Shown here: positions 34,491 to 43,707 of the stretch, piece by piece | Position numbering within the stretch: position 1 is the stretch's first letter | How the letters are laid out: each line of letters begins with the position of its first letter | Notes under the pieces: model-generated | Databases searched by the model: none | Seen by the model: the letters and a program-made list of their open reading frames with translations, nothing else | Told to the model about the DNA's origin: nothing | Made by a program: the position numbers and the translations under genes | NCBI RefSeq assembly: GCF_016653315.1 | Contig: NZ_NHSH01000066.1 | Location: forward strand, 50,176-114,175 | DNA: 64,000 nt | Direction of reading: 5' to 3' | Source: Halochromatium roseum | GTDB taxonomy: Bacteria > Pseudomonadota > Gammaproteobacteria > Chromatiales > Chromatiaceae

Positions 34491-37145
34491 TCAGCCCGAT
34501 TGGCGCAGCGCGGCCAAGGGTGGACGCACCAACAGCCCATAGGTGCCCAGGGTGCCAGCGGCGCCGACCAGCAGCCCGCTGCCGAGCACGCCGCCGATCC
34601 ACAGCCAGGGGTTGAAGGCAAACGGTAGCCCGAACAGCTCGCGCGCCAGCACCCAGCCGGTCAGCTCGGCGAACAGCGAGGCAATGAGCCCGGCCAGCAG
34701 CCCCGCTGTGGTTAGCTCGACGGCGAGCGCCAACAGCAGCTGGCGGCGCTGTGCCCCGAGTGCACGCAGCACGCCATGCTCGGCGCGCCGCACCGCCAGG
34801 CTGGCCTGAATGCCGGCATACATCACCAGCAGGCCGGCAACTAGGGTGAACAGGAAGACGAATTCAACCGCCTGAATCCCTTGTCGAATGATGCCTTGGA
34901 CCTGTTCGAGCAGGGTGCCGACATCGATCAGGGTGACGCTGGGGAAGGCTTGCACCAGCTCGCTGACCAGCGCCTCCTCGCCATCGGCCAGATAGAAGCT
35001 GGTGACATAGGTTGCCGGTTCGGCGGCAAGCAGCGAGGGCGAGGCAATGACGAAGAAGTTGACGTTGAAGCTGTCCCATTGCACCTGGCGCAGGCTGGTG
35101 ACGGGTGCCTCCAGCTCGCGTCCAGCGACCCAGAAACGCAGCGTCTCGCCGAGTTCGATGCCGAGCGTCTCGGCGATGCCTTCCTCGACCGAGAACTGAC
35201 TTGGCGCCTCGGCATCGGCCCACCAACGTCCGGCGACGATCTCGTTATCGCCCTGCATCTGCACCGCGAAGCTGAGATTGAACTCGCGCTCTGCGAGCCG
35301 CCGCGCGCGCGGGTCCTCGAAGTCCTCTTCTGGATTCACGGCCTCACCGTCGATGGCCTGCAGACGGCCGCGCACCATCGGATAGATGCCGGAGGATTTC
35401 AGGCCCTGCTGGCGCAGAAAGGCAGCGAGGGCATCGACCTCGCCCGGCTGAATGTTGATCAAAAAGCGGTTTGGTGCGCCCTCAGGGAGGGTCTCTTGCC
35501 AGCTGCGCAGCAGGTCGAGGCGCACCACGGCCAGTAGCAGTAGCGCCAAGATGCCGAGCCCCAGACCGACGATGCTCAACACGGCTGCCGTCGGCCGTCG
35601 CGACAGCCCGGCGAGCCCGAGTCGCCAGATCCCGCGGGCATGATTGGTGGCGCGACCAGCGAGCCAGACCAGTAGGCTCGCGACCAGGCCGAGCACCAGC
35701 ACGGCCGCTGCGACACCGCCGAGCAGCTTGCCGGCGAGCGCCGGATCGCCGGCCTGCCACAGGATCAACAACGCCAGTGCCCCTAGCGCGGCGGCGGCAC
35801 TGACCGCGACCGAGGCCCGCGGCGGACCCAGATCGCGCCGCAGCACCCGCAGCGGCGGTACATCGGCAAGCTGTAGCAGTGGCGGTAGCCCAAAGCCGGC
35901 CAGCGCCACCAGGCCGGTGCCGAGTCCAACCCAGGCCGGCGTGCTGCCGGCAGCGGGTAAAGCACCGGGGAACCAGTCCGCGAGCAACGCTGCCAGCCCA
36001 AATTGCGCCAGCCAGCCGAGCGCAACACCCATCATGCCTGCGACCAGGCCGAAGAAGAGCAAGCGTAGTGCGAATACCCGCGTCAGCAGATGCCGCGGTG
36101 CGCCCAGGCAGCGCATCACCGCAACGGCATCGGTCTGGCGCTCGACTAGCCGTCGGCTGGCCAACGCCATCGCCGCGCCGGCGACCAGCAGCGTCGTCAG
36201 CGCGGCTAGATGCAAGAAGCGGCTGGCCCGATCAACCGCCGATTCAAACTCCGGGCGGGCGTTACGCGCGTCGATCAGCTCCGCATCCGGTGGCAGTCGC
36301 GTCGCCACCCAATCGCGATAGGCGGCCACGGCATCTGATTCACCGGCGATCAGCAGCCGATGGCTGACACGGCTCGCCTCGTTGACCAACCCGGTCGCCT
36401 CCACATCGGTCAGCGCCATCATCACGCGCGGCGCGATCTGGAAGAAATTACCCCCACGGTCAGGCTCGTAGGCGATGACGGCACTGATCGGCAGCTCGCG
36501 CGCTCCCAGGGTCAGCGGGCTTCCGGCCTGCTTATCCAGTACATGCAGGAGGCGCGGCTCGACCCAGACCTCGCCGGACGCAGGGCCGGTCGCAACTGGG
36601 ATCTCGGCTGCGTGTGCGGCCGGGGCTGAGGTTGCGGGATCAGTCGAACCATCGTTTTCGACGCGATTAGTTGTGTCAAGGCCGCTCGAACGCTGTTTGA
36701 GCCGCAGTTCGCCGCGCAGCGGATAGCCGGGATCGACGGCCTTGACCTGCACCAGCTGGCTGGTGTCACCGGCGAAGACCACGCTGCGGAAGGTCAGGGT
36801 GCGCGCCAGCTTCAGCCCCCGTTTCTCAGCCTCATCGGCAAGCGAGGCCGAGATAGGTCTAGTCGCGTCGATGGCTAGATCAGCCGCGAGCAGCTCGCCA
36901 CCTTGACGTTGCATCGCCGTCTCGATGCGATCGGTGAAGAAGCCGACGGCGGTGATCGCCGCGACGGTCAAGATCAGCGCGGCGGCGAGTAGATACAGCT
37001 CTCCACTGCGCCAGTCGCGACGTAGCAGGCGCAGCGCAAGCCGCCAGGCGGCAATTGAGCCCGGCGCGGCCCCCACCATTTGAGCTTCCCGATTGAACAT
37101 CGCACGATTGCTCATGAGGTTACCGTCTTGAGGCTCGCTAATCAT
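34491..37145 (-). CDS. ybbP: FtsX-family ABC permease, YbbP-like
   Basis: This 884-residue protein starts at 37145, in an ATGA overlap with the ATPase gene. An N-terminal membrane segment (ELYLLAAALILTVAAITAVG) is followed by a large periplasmic domain (about residues 75-290). Then come several groups of membrane helices with FtsX features (LGAPRHLLTRVFALRLLFFG; HGVLRALGAQRRQLLLALAV). This matches YbbP/MacB-type permeases thought to extract lipids or lipoproteins. It works with the ATPase encoded just upstream. The periplasmic part holds a low-complexity Ala/Thr/Pro patch at about residues 170-195. Confidence 0.93.
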   Translation of the reverse strand: MISEPQDGNLMSNRAMFNREAQMVGAAPGSIAAWRLALRLLRRDWRSGELYLLAAALILTVAAITAVGFFTDRIETAMQRQGGELLAADLAIDATRPISASLADEAEKRGLKLARTLTFRSVVFAGDTSQLVQVKAVDPGYPLRGELRLKQRSSGLDTTNRVENDGSTDPATSAPAAHAAEIPVATGPASGEVWVEPRLLHVLDKQAGSPLTLGARELPISAVIAYEPDRGGNFFQIAPRVMMALTDVEATGLVNEASRVSHRLLIAGESDAVAAYRDWVATRLPPDAELIDARNARPEFESAVDRASRFLHLAALTTLLVAGAAMALASRRLVERQTDAVAVMRCLGAPRHLLTRVFALRLLFFGLVAGMMGVALGWLAQFGLAALLADWFPGALPAAGSTPAWVGLGTGLVALAGFGLPPLLQLADVPPLRVLRRDLGPPRASVAVSAAAALGALALLILWQAGDPALAGKLLGGVAAAVLVLGLVASLLVWLAGRATNHARGIWRLGLAGLSRRPTAAVLSIVGLGLGILALLLLAVVRLDLLRSWQETLPEGAPNRFLINIQPGEVDALAAFLRQQGLKSSGIYPMVRGRLQAIDGEAVNPEEDFEDPRARRLAEREFNLSFAVQMQGDNEIVAGRWWADAEAPSQFSVEEGIAETLGIELGETLRFWVAGRELEAPVTSLRQVQWDSFNVNFFVIASPSLLAAEPATYVTSFYLADGEEALVSELVQAFPSVTLIDVGTLLEQVQGIIRQGIQAVEFVFLFTLVAGLLVMYAGIQASLAVRRAEHGVLRALGAQRRQLLLALAVELTTAGLLAGLIASLFAELTGWVLARELFGLPFAFNPWLWIGGVLGSGLLVGAAGTLGTYGLLVRPPLAALRQSG

Positions 37146-37918
37146 GCCGCCACCTCGAGGCGTCCTCCGCTCATGCTGAGCCGGCGGTCGCAACGGCGGG
37201 CCAACGCGGGGTCATGGGTGACCAGCACCAGCGCCGCGCCTGCATCTTCACGCAGTCCGAACAGCAGATCGATGATACGCGTGCCGGTGGCCTCGTCCAG
37301 GTTGCCGGTGGGCTCATCGGCGAACAGTACCTCGGGGCCGGGCGCAAAGGCACGGGCAATCGCCACTCGCTGTTGTTCACCACCGGAGAGTTGGCGCGGA
37401 TAATGGCCACGTCGCTCGCTCAGCCCCACACGCTCGAGTGCGGCCTCGGCGGTGCGCTTGGCTGAGCCGGCGTTGAGGCCGCTGGCGAGTTCCAATGGCA
37501 ACAACACATTCTCGAGCGCGGTCAAGGTCGGGATCAGCTGGAAGCTCTGGAACACGAAGCCGACCCGACCAGCACGCAAGGCGGCGCGAGCATCTTCGTC
37601 AAGTGGCTCGAGCGAGCTGCCGCAGAGTTCAACCGATCCGCTGCTGGCGCGATCCAGCCCAGCGAGCAGCCCAAGCAGGGTCGACTTGCCGCTGCCGGAG
37701 GCGCCGATGATCGCCACCGCCTCGCCCGGCGCGACCTCAAGATCGACCGCGTTGAGGATCTCCAGCGCGCCGGTCGGGCCGATGACCTGCTTGGACAGGC
37801 CGCGCACGCGACAGATCGGTCCGGCCGCGGCGGCAATGCCTGGCTTGGCTGGCGCTGGGTCGGTACCCTTGCTCGCATTGGCCTTGAAACCGTCGTTATT
37901 GGGAGCCTGATCCAACAT
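37142..37918 (-). CDS. ybbA: ABC transporter ATPase, YbbA-like
   Basis: The ATPase has 258 residues from the ATG at 37918. It has the Walker A motif IIGASGSGKSTLLGLLAG, signature LSGGEQQRVAIARAFA, Walker B EVLFADEPTGNLD and H-loop VLVTHDPALA, all intact. It is a LolD-like ATPase paired with the FtsX-type permease. The first 35 residues are a flexible extension before the domain. Its start codon shares the four bases CATG with the start of tesA on the other strand, so there is no space between the divergent genes. Confidence 0.95.
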   Translation of the reverse strand: MLDQAPNNDGFKANASKGTDPAPAKPGIAAAAGPICRVRGLSKQVIGPTGALEILNAVDLEVAPGEAVAIIGASGSGKSTLLGLLAGLDRASSGSVELCGSSLEPLDEDARAALRAGRVGFVFQSFQLIPTLTALENVLLPLELASGLNAGSAKRTAEAALERVGLSERRGHYPRQLSGGEQQRVAIARAFAPGPEVLFADEPTGNLDEATGTRIIDLLFGLREDAGAALVLVTHDPALARRCDRRLSMSGGRLEVAA

Positions 37919-38702
37919 GCTGCGTCTTCTCCTCTCATTACTGTTGTCACTGACCCTCGCGGCCATGACCGAGGCATCGCCGAGCGAGCCTGTGGCGGCC
38001 CGTGCCTTCGATCAGGGGCAGATCGATCGCGTTGCCGAGGCGCCAATCGCCGACGCCACGGAGGTCTCCGAGGCCAAAGCACCAGCTAAGGCCGCAGAGC
38101 GAGCCGAGGCTGCAGAGTCGGTCTCGGCCGCGGGGCTCACCGAGGAGCCGGTGCTGCTGGTGCTCGGCGATAGCCTGAGCGCCGCTTATGGCTTGCCCTT
38201 GGACCAGGGCTGGGTGAATCTGTTGCAGGCGCGCATCAATGAGCGCGGTCTTCCTCATCGGGTGGTCGATGCCGCGATCTCGGGTGATACGGTTGCCGGT
38301 GGCTTGAGCCGGCTGCCCGCCTTGCTCGTCGAGCACCAGCCGGAGATCGTGCTGATCGAGCTTGGTGCCAATGACGGGCTGCGCGGCTTTCCGCCGTCAA
38401 AGATCGAAGACGATCTGGTGACTCTGGTTGAGCAAGCGCAAGCCGCCAATGCGCAAGTGGTACTGATTGGCCTACGTCTCCCGCCTAACTATGGTCCGGC
38501 CTACACCGAGCGCTTTCAACAACTGTTCGCAACCGCTGCGGAGCGGACAGGGGTCGCCCTGGTTCCTCGCCTGCTTGCTGGTGTCGCCGAGGATTTCGCG
38601 CTGATGCAAGCCGATGGTCTGCATCCGACCGCTGAAGCCCAGCCGATGATCCTCGAGACGGTTTGGTCGGTACTCGCTCCGCTGCTCGGTCATACTGATT
38701 GA
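37917..38702 (+). CDS. tesA: GDSL-type esterase/acyl-CoA thioesterase I
   Basis: This 261-residue secreted enzyme has a signal peptide (LRLLLSLLLSLTLAAMTEA). An Ala/Glu-rich linker (about 25-75) with no equivalent in Escherichia coli TesA follows, then the SGNH hydrolase: LVLGDSLSAAYGL (nucleophile Ser), AAISGDTVAGG, LGANDGLRGF and DGLHPTAEAQ (Asp, His). The divergent arrangement with ybbA/ybbP is the same as in E. coli. It hydrolyses acyl esters in the periplasm. Confidence 0.93.
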   Translation: MLRLLLSLLLSLTLAAMTEASPSEPVAARAFDQGQIDRVAEAPIADATEVSEAKAPAKAAERAEAAESVSAAGLTEEPVLLVLGDSLSAAYGLPLDQGWVNLLQARINERGLPHRVVDAAISGDTVAGGLSRLPALLVEHQPEIVLIELGANDGLRGFPPSKIEDDLVTLVEQAQAANAQVVLIGLRLPPNYGPAYTERFQQLFATAAERTGVALVPRLLAGVAEDFALMQADGLHPTAEAQPMILETVWSVLAPLLGHTD

Positions 38703-38910
38703 GCATAGGCGCTGCTGGCTTGCACGAAACGCGGTTGTGCGGCACTCGGCACTGCCGCCTTCAACGATGTGACAGGCTCGGCATCGACATCGGCGGTGAA
38801 AGCGGACGGCTTGCAAAAGATCGCTTCGACCTTTGGGTTATGTTGAAATCTCAGCCCCCGAACCCTGTGTCGATGGTTCGATACTCCCAAGCGTCGAAGA
38901 TGCATCTGTC

Positions 38911-39372
38911 ATGAATCGATTTCTCAGGCTTTTGCTCGCTCTTGCTCTGACCGCCATGCTTGGTGCCTGCGCCTCAGGGCCGCGGGTGGCCGGACAAGAG
39001 GTCTACGATGGCCAGGCGGCCGCTGGCATTGTGCGCCCGCCTGGGGCGCGGGGAGCCGTCGTGCAGCGTCGTCTGATCGCCGGGCTTGACCCAATGGCTG
39101 CCTTCGCCGGCCTGTATCCGCTGGATTCGCCGCATCAGAGCACGGAGGTCGAGGTCCTGATCGAGCCGGTCGTGGTCGAGGCAGTGCCGAGTCGTGGGGG
39201 GTTCGAGCACTTGTTGTTGCAGGTACGCGCTTACCGCAAGAATCACATTGGCGATGGTTTCAGCAAGCGCTACCGAGGCAAGGCGTCGGGTAACCGTGAC
39301 GCCCTCGACGACATTGTCAAACCCCTCGGTAGGGACTTGAAGCGCCGCTTTGGCGCCAAGCCCGTGTATTGA
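38911..39372 (+). CDS. Small putative lipoprotein, unknown function
   Basis: The protein has 153 residues from the ATG at 38911, with signal peptide FLRLLLALALTAMLGACASG and the lipobox LGAC. The mature part is basic at the C-terminus (LGRDLKRRFGAKPVY) and shows no known domain to me. An earlier in-frame ATG at 38833 would put 26 extra residues before the signal peptide and is less likely. The preceding 208 bases hold no gene. Confidence 0.6.
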   Translation: MNRFLRLLLALALTAMLGACASGPRVAGQEVYDGQAAAGIVRPPGARGAVVQRRLIAGLDPMAAFAGLYPLDSPHQSTEVEVLIEPVVVEAVPSRGGFEHLLLQVRAYRKNHIGDGFSKRYRGKASGNRDALDDIVKPLGRDLKRRFGAKPVY

Positions 39373-39478
39373 CGTATTAGCGATTCTGAGCTCAGCGATT
39401 CAGCTTGCGGAAGCGGCCGCCGCCGGCTTTTAGCGCATCACGAGGCGTGTGGCCGGCTCTGGTAGCGAGTGACGGACA

Positions 39479-40606
39479 TTAGCGGAAACGGCGCAGATAC
39501 CACCATTCAAACAGTCGCTTGAGCCAGTGGAAGGCTGGCGAGCTGGGTAGCACCAAGTTGTGTTTCGGTGTGCGGGCGACCAACATGCCGCGATCGTTGG
39601 CGTCGACGATGCAAAGCAGTTCGACCTTGAAAGTCTCGCTCGGCGTCTTGCCCGCCAGCTCGGCGATTAGGTTTTTGGCGGCGGCGCGCGCTTGCAAATC
39701 CGCCATGTGCGCCTGCTTGGGCATCCAGTCCGGCCCCGGGAAGCTGCCTGAATCACCGGCGACATAGGTGCGCTCGAAGCCTGGCACCCGGCACTGCGCA
39801 TTGGCTTGCAGGAGTCCGCCGGGTGAGCGCGGCAGGTCGGTGTCGTCGAACCAGGCATTGCCGGTCATACCGGGCATGAAGATGATCAGGTCGGCGGGGA
39901 ATTCGCCGCCTTCGGTGATGATCTTCTCGGCGGTGAACTGCTTCGGCTTATGTCCGAGATGCGTCTCGATACCGACCCGCCGCATCTCGCCGAGCAGCTT
40001 GTCGACCGCCTTGGGGCCGAGCCGATTGCCGGGCCGTTCGGCCGGGGTGAAGAAGACAATGCGGAAGCGCTCGCGGCGACCCTCCTTGCGTAGCTGCCGA
40101 TCGAGGCCGAACAGGAACTCGAAGATCGGTCCGCCGCGCATCGACGAGGGCTCGTTCGGATTCCCCGCGAAACCCATGGCGACGGTGCCACCGTCCATCG
40201 CCCGCAGGCGGTCGCGGATGGCCTCGGCCGCGGCAATGCCCTCACAGGGTGTGATCGCATGCTCGATGCCGGGCAGCTTCTTGATGAAGCGCCCGCCGCT
40301 GGCAATGATCAGGCCGTCGTTCTCGATCGGGCCAGCATCGGTTTGTAACAGGCGGCCGCCGTCACTCAAACCGGTTGCCGAGGCGGCCAGATGCTCGGCA
40401 TCCATCTTGCTGAAGAAATGCTTGAGATCGAGCCGCAGATCTTCGCCGCTGCGCAGTCCGCTTGGCACCCAGATCAGGCCCGGATAGTAGACGAACTCAG
40501 GGCGGGGGCTGACGACCGTGATCTGGCCCTTGAAGCCCTCGTCGCGGAGGGTTTTCAGGGACGTCAGCGCGCCGAATCCGGCGCCGACGATGGTCACGCG
40601 TTGCAT
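39479..40606 (-). CDS. FAD-dependent oxidoreductase, sulfide:quinone reductase-like
   Basis: The product is 375 residues from the ATG at 40606. The N-terminal FAD motif VTIVGAGFGALTSLKTL is followed by EFVYYPGLIWVPSGLRSGED, a pattern of sulfide:quinone reductases and flavocytochrome c relatives. A second FAD motif, ERTYVAGDSGSFPGPDWMPK, and a C-terminal membrane-surface helix (FHWLKRLFEWWYLRRF) agree. Cys residues are few (TPCEGIAA and ELLCIVDAND are seen), so true sulfide oxidation is uncertain; other quinone reductase roles are possible. Confidence 0.8.
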   Translation of the reverse strand: MQRVTIVGAGFGALTSLKTLRDEGFKGQITVVSPRPEFVYYPGLIWVPSGLRSGEDLRLDLKHFFSKMDAEHLAASATGLSDGGRLLQTDAGPIENDGLIIASGGRFIKKLPGIEHAITPCEGIAAAEAIRDRLRAMDGGTVAMGFAGNPNEPSSMRGGPIFEFLFGLDRQLRKEGRRERFRIVFFTPAERPGNRLGPKAVDKLLGEMRRVGIETHLGHKPKQFTAEKIITEGGEFPADLIIFMPGMTGNAWFDDTDLPRSPGGLLQANAQCRVPGFERTYVAGDSGSFPGPDWMPKQAHMADLQARAAAKNLIAELAGKTPSETFKVELLCIVDANDRGMLVARTPKHNLVLPSSPAFHWLKRLFEWWYLRRFR

Positions 40607-40807
40607 AAAAGTCTCCAAAGCTGCTGGTGTCGGTTTGAGGTGGCGTTCGTCCTGTTCTTTGCTAGGGGGCGGCTGAATTGGTTTGACCAACTCGATCGCG
40701 ACCCCGCATAATAGCCGGCTACGTCCGAAAAGGGCGTTACTCCTTGCTCCATAGCACGCACGGCACAGGATGCGTCGCTAGGGGCTCTATTATCCGTGAG
40801 GAGCATT

Positions 40808-41260
40808 ATGCGTCATTACGAGATCGTCTTTCTGGTTCATCCGAGCCAGAGCGAGCAGGTGCCAGCCATGCTGGATCGCTACCGGACCAGCATCGAGTCG
40901 CGCGGCGGCCAGATCCATCGGCTGGAGGACTGGGGGCGACGCCAGCTAGCCTATCCGATCAACAAGATCCACAAAGCGCATTACGTGCTGATGAACGTTG
41001 AGTGCGATGCGGAGGCCTTGGCCGAACTCGAAAGTGCCTTCCGCTTCAACGATGCGGTGCTACGCAACATGATCATCAAGCGTGATGCGGCGGTCACCGA
41101 GCCGTCGCCGCTACTGAAGAGTGGCGATGAGCGTGAGAGTGCAGGCGATGAGGACGGCGGAGACCGAGGCGAGCGGCGTCCGAGACGCTACGAGGAGGGT
41201 AGCGAGGGGCGCGGTGGCGAGCGGTCGCGTGATTCAGACCGCGATGCGGATCGCGACTAA
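40808..41260 (+). CDS. rpsF: Ribosomal protein bS6
   Basis: The protein has 150 residues from the ATG at 40808, with GTGAGGAG upstream. It starts [18 protein letters not shown] and has the conserved [18 protein letters not shown]. After about residue 100 it carries a tail rich in E, R, D and G ([20 protein letters not shown]), longer than in many relatives. It binds bS18 on the small subunit. It opens the rpsF-rpsR-rplI cluster. Confidence 0.97.
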   Translation: MRHYEIVFLVHPSQSEQVPAMLDRYRTSIESRGGQIHRLEDWGRRQLAYPINKIHKAHYVLMNVECDAEALAELESAFRFNDAVLRNMIIKRDAAVTEPSPLLKSGDERESAGDEDGGDRGERRPRRYEEGSEGRGGERSRDSDRDADRD

Positions 41261-41441
41261 CCCATAGAACGCATCGCCACCTCGGACGCTGGAGCGCTTG
41301 TTTTTCGGAAACTCACAGTGTGCATCACCAGCTCAGATGATGAAGCACCTGTTTCGGGCTAAAGCCTAGCCGTTCCGTATGAGCAATCCGTTCCGCTAGC
41401 CGCATCCTTAATCCCCAGTCTACATTCTGTCGAGGCATCCC

Positions 41442-41666
41442 ATGTCACGCTACTTCCGCCGCAAACGCTACTGCCGGTTTACCGCTGAAGGTATCACCGA
41501 GATCGATTACAAGGATCTCAACCTGCTCAAGGCCTTCGTCAGTGAGTCAGGCAAGATCGTTCCGAGCCGTATTACCGGCACCTCGGCGCGCTATCAGCGC
41601 CAGCTCGCGACGGCGATCAAGCGCGCACGTTTCGTCGCGCTGTTGCCGTACACCGACGGCCACTGA
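41442..41666 (+). CDS. rpsR: Ribosomal protein bS18
   Basis: A 74-residue protein with [32 protein letters not shown] and [19 protein letters not shown], all conserved in bS18. It lies 181 bases after rpsF; the primosomal gene priB, found between them in many proteobacteria, is absent here and that gap shows no other gene. Confidence 0.97.
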   Translation: MSRYFRRKRYCRFTAEGITEIDYKDLNLLKAFVSESGKIVPSRITGTSARYQRQLATAIKRARFVALLPYTDGH

Positions 41667-41709
41667 GCCTGAGCTGAATCCCTAAACGCATTCACGAAGG
41701 AGATACCCA

Positions 41710-42165
41710 GTGGACCTGATCCTAATGAAGAAGGTACGTGGCTTGGGCGAACTCGGAGACAAGGTCTCGGTGCGCGCTGGCTACGGCCGCAATTTCCTGA
41801 TCCCGTCGGGCTTTGCTAAGCCTGCCACCGCCGACAACCTGAAGGCCTTTGAAGAGCGTCGCGCCGAGCTTGAGCGCGAGGCCGCGGAGGCACTCGCGGC
41901 TGCTGAAGCACGCAAGGCGAAGCTCGAGGGTGTGATTGTCACGATCCCGCGTAAGGCGGGCGATGAAGGGCGTTTGTTCGGCTCGGTCGGCACCGCCGAT
42001 ATCGCTGCCGCCATCACTGAAGGCGGTCTCGGCATGGAGTTGCTGAAGAGTGAGGTTCGCCTGCCGGATGGTCCGTTCCGGGCCGTCGGTGACTACGATG
42101 TCGAATTGCATCTGCATTCTGATGTCGCAGTGACCGTTCGCATCGAGGTCATCCCGGCGAGCTGA
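41710..42165 (+). CDS. rplI: Ribosomal protein bL9
   Basis: A 151-residue protein starting at GTG (41710) after a strong AAGGAGA site. It begins [20 protein letters not shown] and contains the family core [20 protein letters not shown], then a long connecting helix and the C-terminal domain. Last gene of the cluster and followed by a strong terminator. Confidence 0.97.
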   Translation: MDLILMKKVRGLGELGDKVSVRAGYGRNFLIPSGFAKPATADNLKAFEERRAELEREAAEALAAAEARKAKLEGVIVTIPRKAGDEGRLFGSVGTADIAAAITEGGLGMELLKSEVRLPDGPFRAVGDYDVELHLHSDVAVTVRIEVIPAS

Positions 42166-42230
42166 CGCGATTCGATGAGCTGCCGGCGAATCGGTCAGGC
42201 TTAAGGCTTGGCTGCGAGGCCGAAAACAGC

Positions 42231-42268
42231 AAGCGCCGGAAGCCTAGGCTTCCGGCGCTTTTCGTTTC
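42231..42268. terminator. Rho-independent terminator, probably bidirectional
   Basis: A perfect inverted repeat with 14-bp arms (AAGCGCCGGAAGCC / GGCTTCCGGCGCTT) and a 2-base centre is followed by TTCGTTTCC on the + strand. It stands between the convergent genes rplI and sucB and can end both transcripts. Confidence 0.9.
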
Positions 42269-42280
42269 CTCTGGCCCCGC

Positions 42281-43666
42281 TTAGATCCGCAGTAGGAGCC
42301 GTGCGGGATCTTCCAGGGTGTCCTTAATGGTCTGAAGGAACCGCACGGCCTCGCGCCCGTCGACGATGCGGTGATCATAGGAGAGTGCGAGATACATCAT
42401 CGGGCGGATGACGACGGCTCCGTCGACCGCGATTGGACGCTCCTGAACCTTGTGCATGCCGAGAATGGCGCTTTGCGGCAGGTTCAGGATGGGGGTCGAG
42501 AGCATTGACCCGAAGACCCCGCCGTTGGTGATCGAAAAGGTGCCGCCGGTGAGCTCCTCAAAGCTCAGGGAGCCGTCCTTGGCCTTGTTGGCGAAGTCGA
42601 CGATGCCACGCTCGACATCAGCCATGCTGAGCTGGTCGCAGTTGCGCAGGATCGGCACGACGAGCCCGCGCTCTGAGCTGACCGCGATGCCAATATCGTA
42701 GTAGCCATGGTAGATAATGTCGTTTTCATCCACTGAGGCGTTGATGATCGGGAAACGCTGCAGCGCCTCGACCGCCGCTTTAACGAAGAACGACATCAGC
42801 CCGAGGCGCACGCCGTGCGTCTGTTCGAAGCGTTCTTTGTACTGATGGCGCAGTGCCAGTACCGCTGCCATGTCGACCTCATTGAAGGTGGTCAGCATCG
42901 CGGCCGTCTGTTGCGCCTCGACCAAGCGCTCTGCGATCCGTGCCCGCAGTCTAGTCATGGGCACCCGTTGCTCGGGTCGCCCTGCCTCGCCGGTGAGTCT
43001 TGGTGACTGGGGTTTGCCGAGCGGTTCGGACTCGAGCTCATGGGCAATGGCCCGCTTCTTGGCCAGGGCTGCGGCGTCGGGGTCGATCGCCGGCTCGGCC
43101 GCTTCCTGTACATCGAGCCAGGCGATCACGTCAGCCTTGGTGATGCGTCCGCCTTTGCCGCTGCCAGGGATACGGCTGGCGTCGAGGTTCATCTCCTTGA
43201 CCAGGCGTCTTGCAGCGGGCGCGAGAACCGGGTCGCCAGGGCGCGCCGAGCGCGGATCAGTCGCCTTGTTCTCAGTGCCTGCGGCTTCGCCGGCATCGGC
43301 TTCGGCACTGGAGCCGACGCCGCGGTCGACGCGAGTCGCCGGACTCATGTCGTGAGGCGTGCGCGTCTCATGCGCCGTGGCATCCGGCTCTGTGGCCGTC
43401 GGGCTCTTGTTGTCTGCCGGCCCAGAGACCTGTGGCTCAATGCTGCCAAGAACACTGTCGTTCGTGACCAGAGCGCCCTCGTCGGCAGTGATGTCGAGCA
43501 GGATGCCATCGGCCGGTGATGGCACTTCGAGCACGACCTTGTCGGTCTCCAGATCGACTAGGTTCTCGTCTTGGCGGACCTGATCACCGGGCTTGTAATG
43601 CCAGGTCAGTACCGTTGCATCAGCAACCGATTCGGGTAGGGCAGGGACACGAACTTCAGTGGGCAT
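42281..43666 (-). CDS. sucB: Dihydrolipoyl succinyltransferase (E2 of 2-oxoglutarate dehydrogenase)
   Basis: The 461-residue E2 has one lipoyl domain ([19 protein letters not shown], modified Lys in ETDKV) and a long flexible linker (about 85-165). A peripheral subunit-binding domain ([20 protein letters not shown]) and the catalytic domain, ending in the active-site [15 protein letters not shown], follow. It transfers succinyl groups to CoA in the TCA cycle. It follows sucA by 41 bases. An E3 gene is not adjacent. Confidence 0.97.
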   Translation of the reverse strand: MPTEVRVPALPESVADATVLTWHYKPGDQVRQDENLVDLETDKVVLEVPSPADGILLDITADEGALVTNDSVLGSIEPQVSGPADNKSPTATEPDATAHETRTPHDMSPATRVDRGVGSSAEADAGEAAGTENKATDPRSARPGDPVLAPAARRLVKEMNLDASRIPGSGKGGRITKADVIAWLDVQEAAEPAIDPDAAALAKKRAIAHELESEPLGKPQSPRLTGEAGRPEQRVPMTRLRARIAERLVEAQQTAAMLTTFNEVDMAAVLALRHQYKERFEQTHGVRLGLMSFFVKAAVEALQRFPIINASVDENDIIYHGYYDIGIAVSSERGLVVPILRNCDQLSMADVERGIVDFANKAKDGSLSFEELTGGTFSITNGGVFGSMLSTPILNLPQSAILGMHKVQERPIAVDGAVVIRPMMYLALSYDHRIVDGREAVRFLQTIKDTLEDPARLLLRI

Positions 43667-43707
43667 GGGGCTTCGGTTGATCGAGTAATGGGTTGCGCGG
43701 ACGGCTG

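Noticed and set aside
34318..34542. 74-codon + strand frame between the acyltransferase and ybbP
   Set aside because: No recognised sequence and runs into the ybbP end; likely chance.
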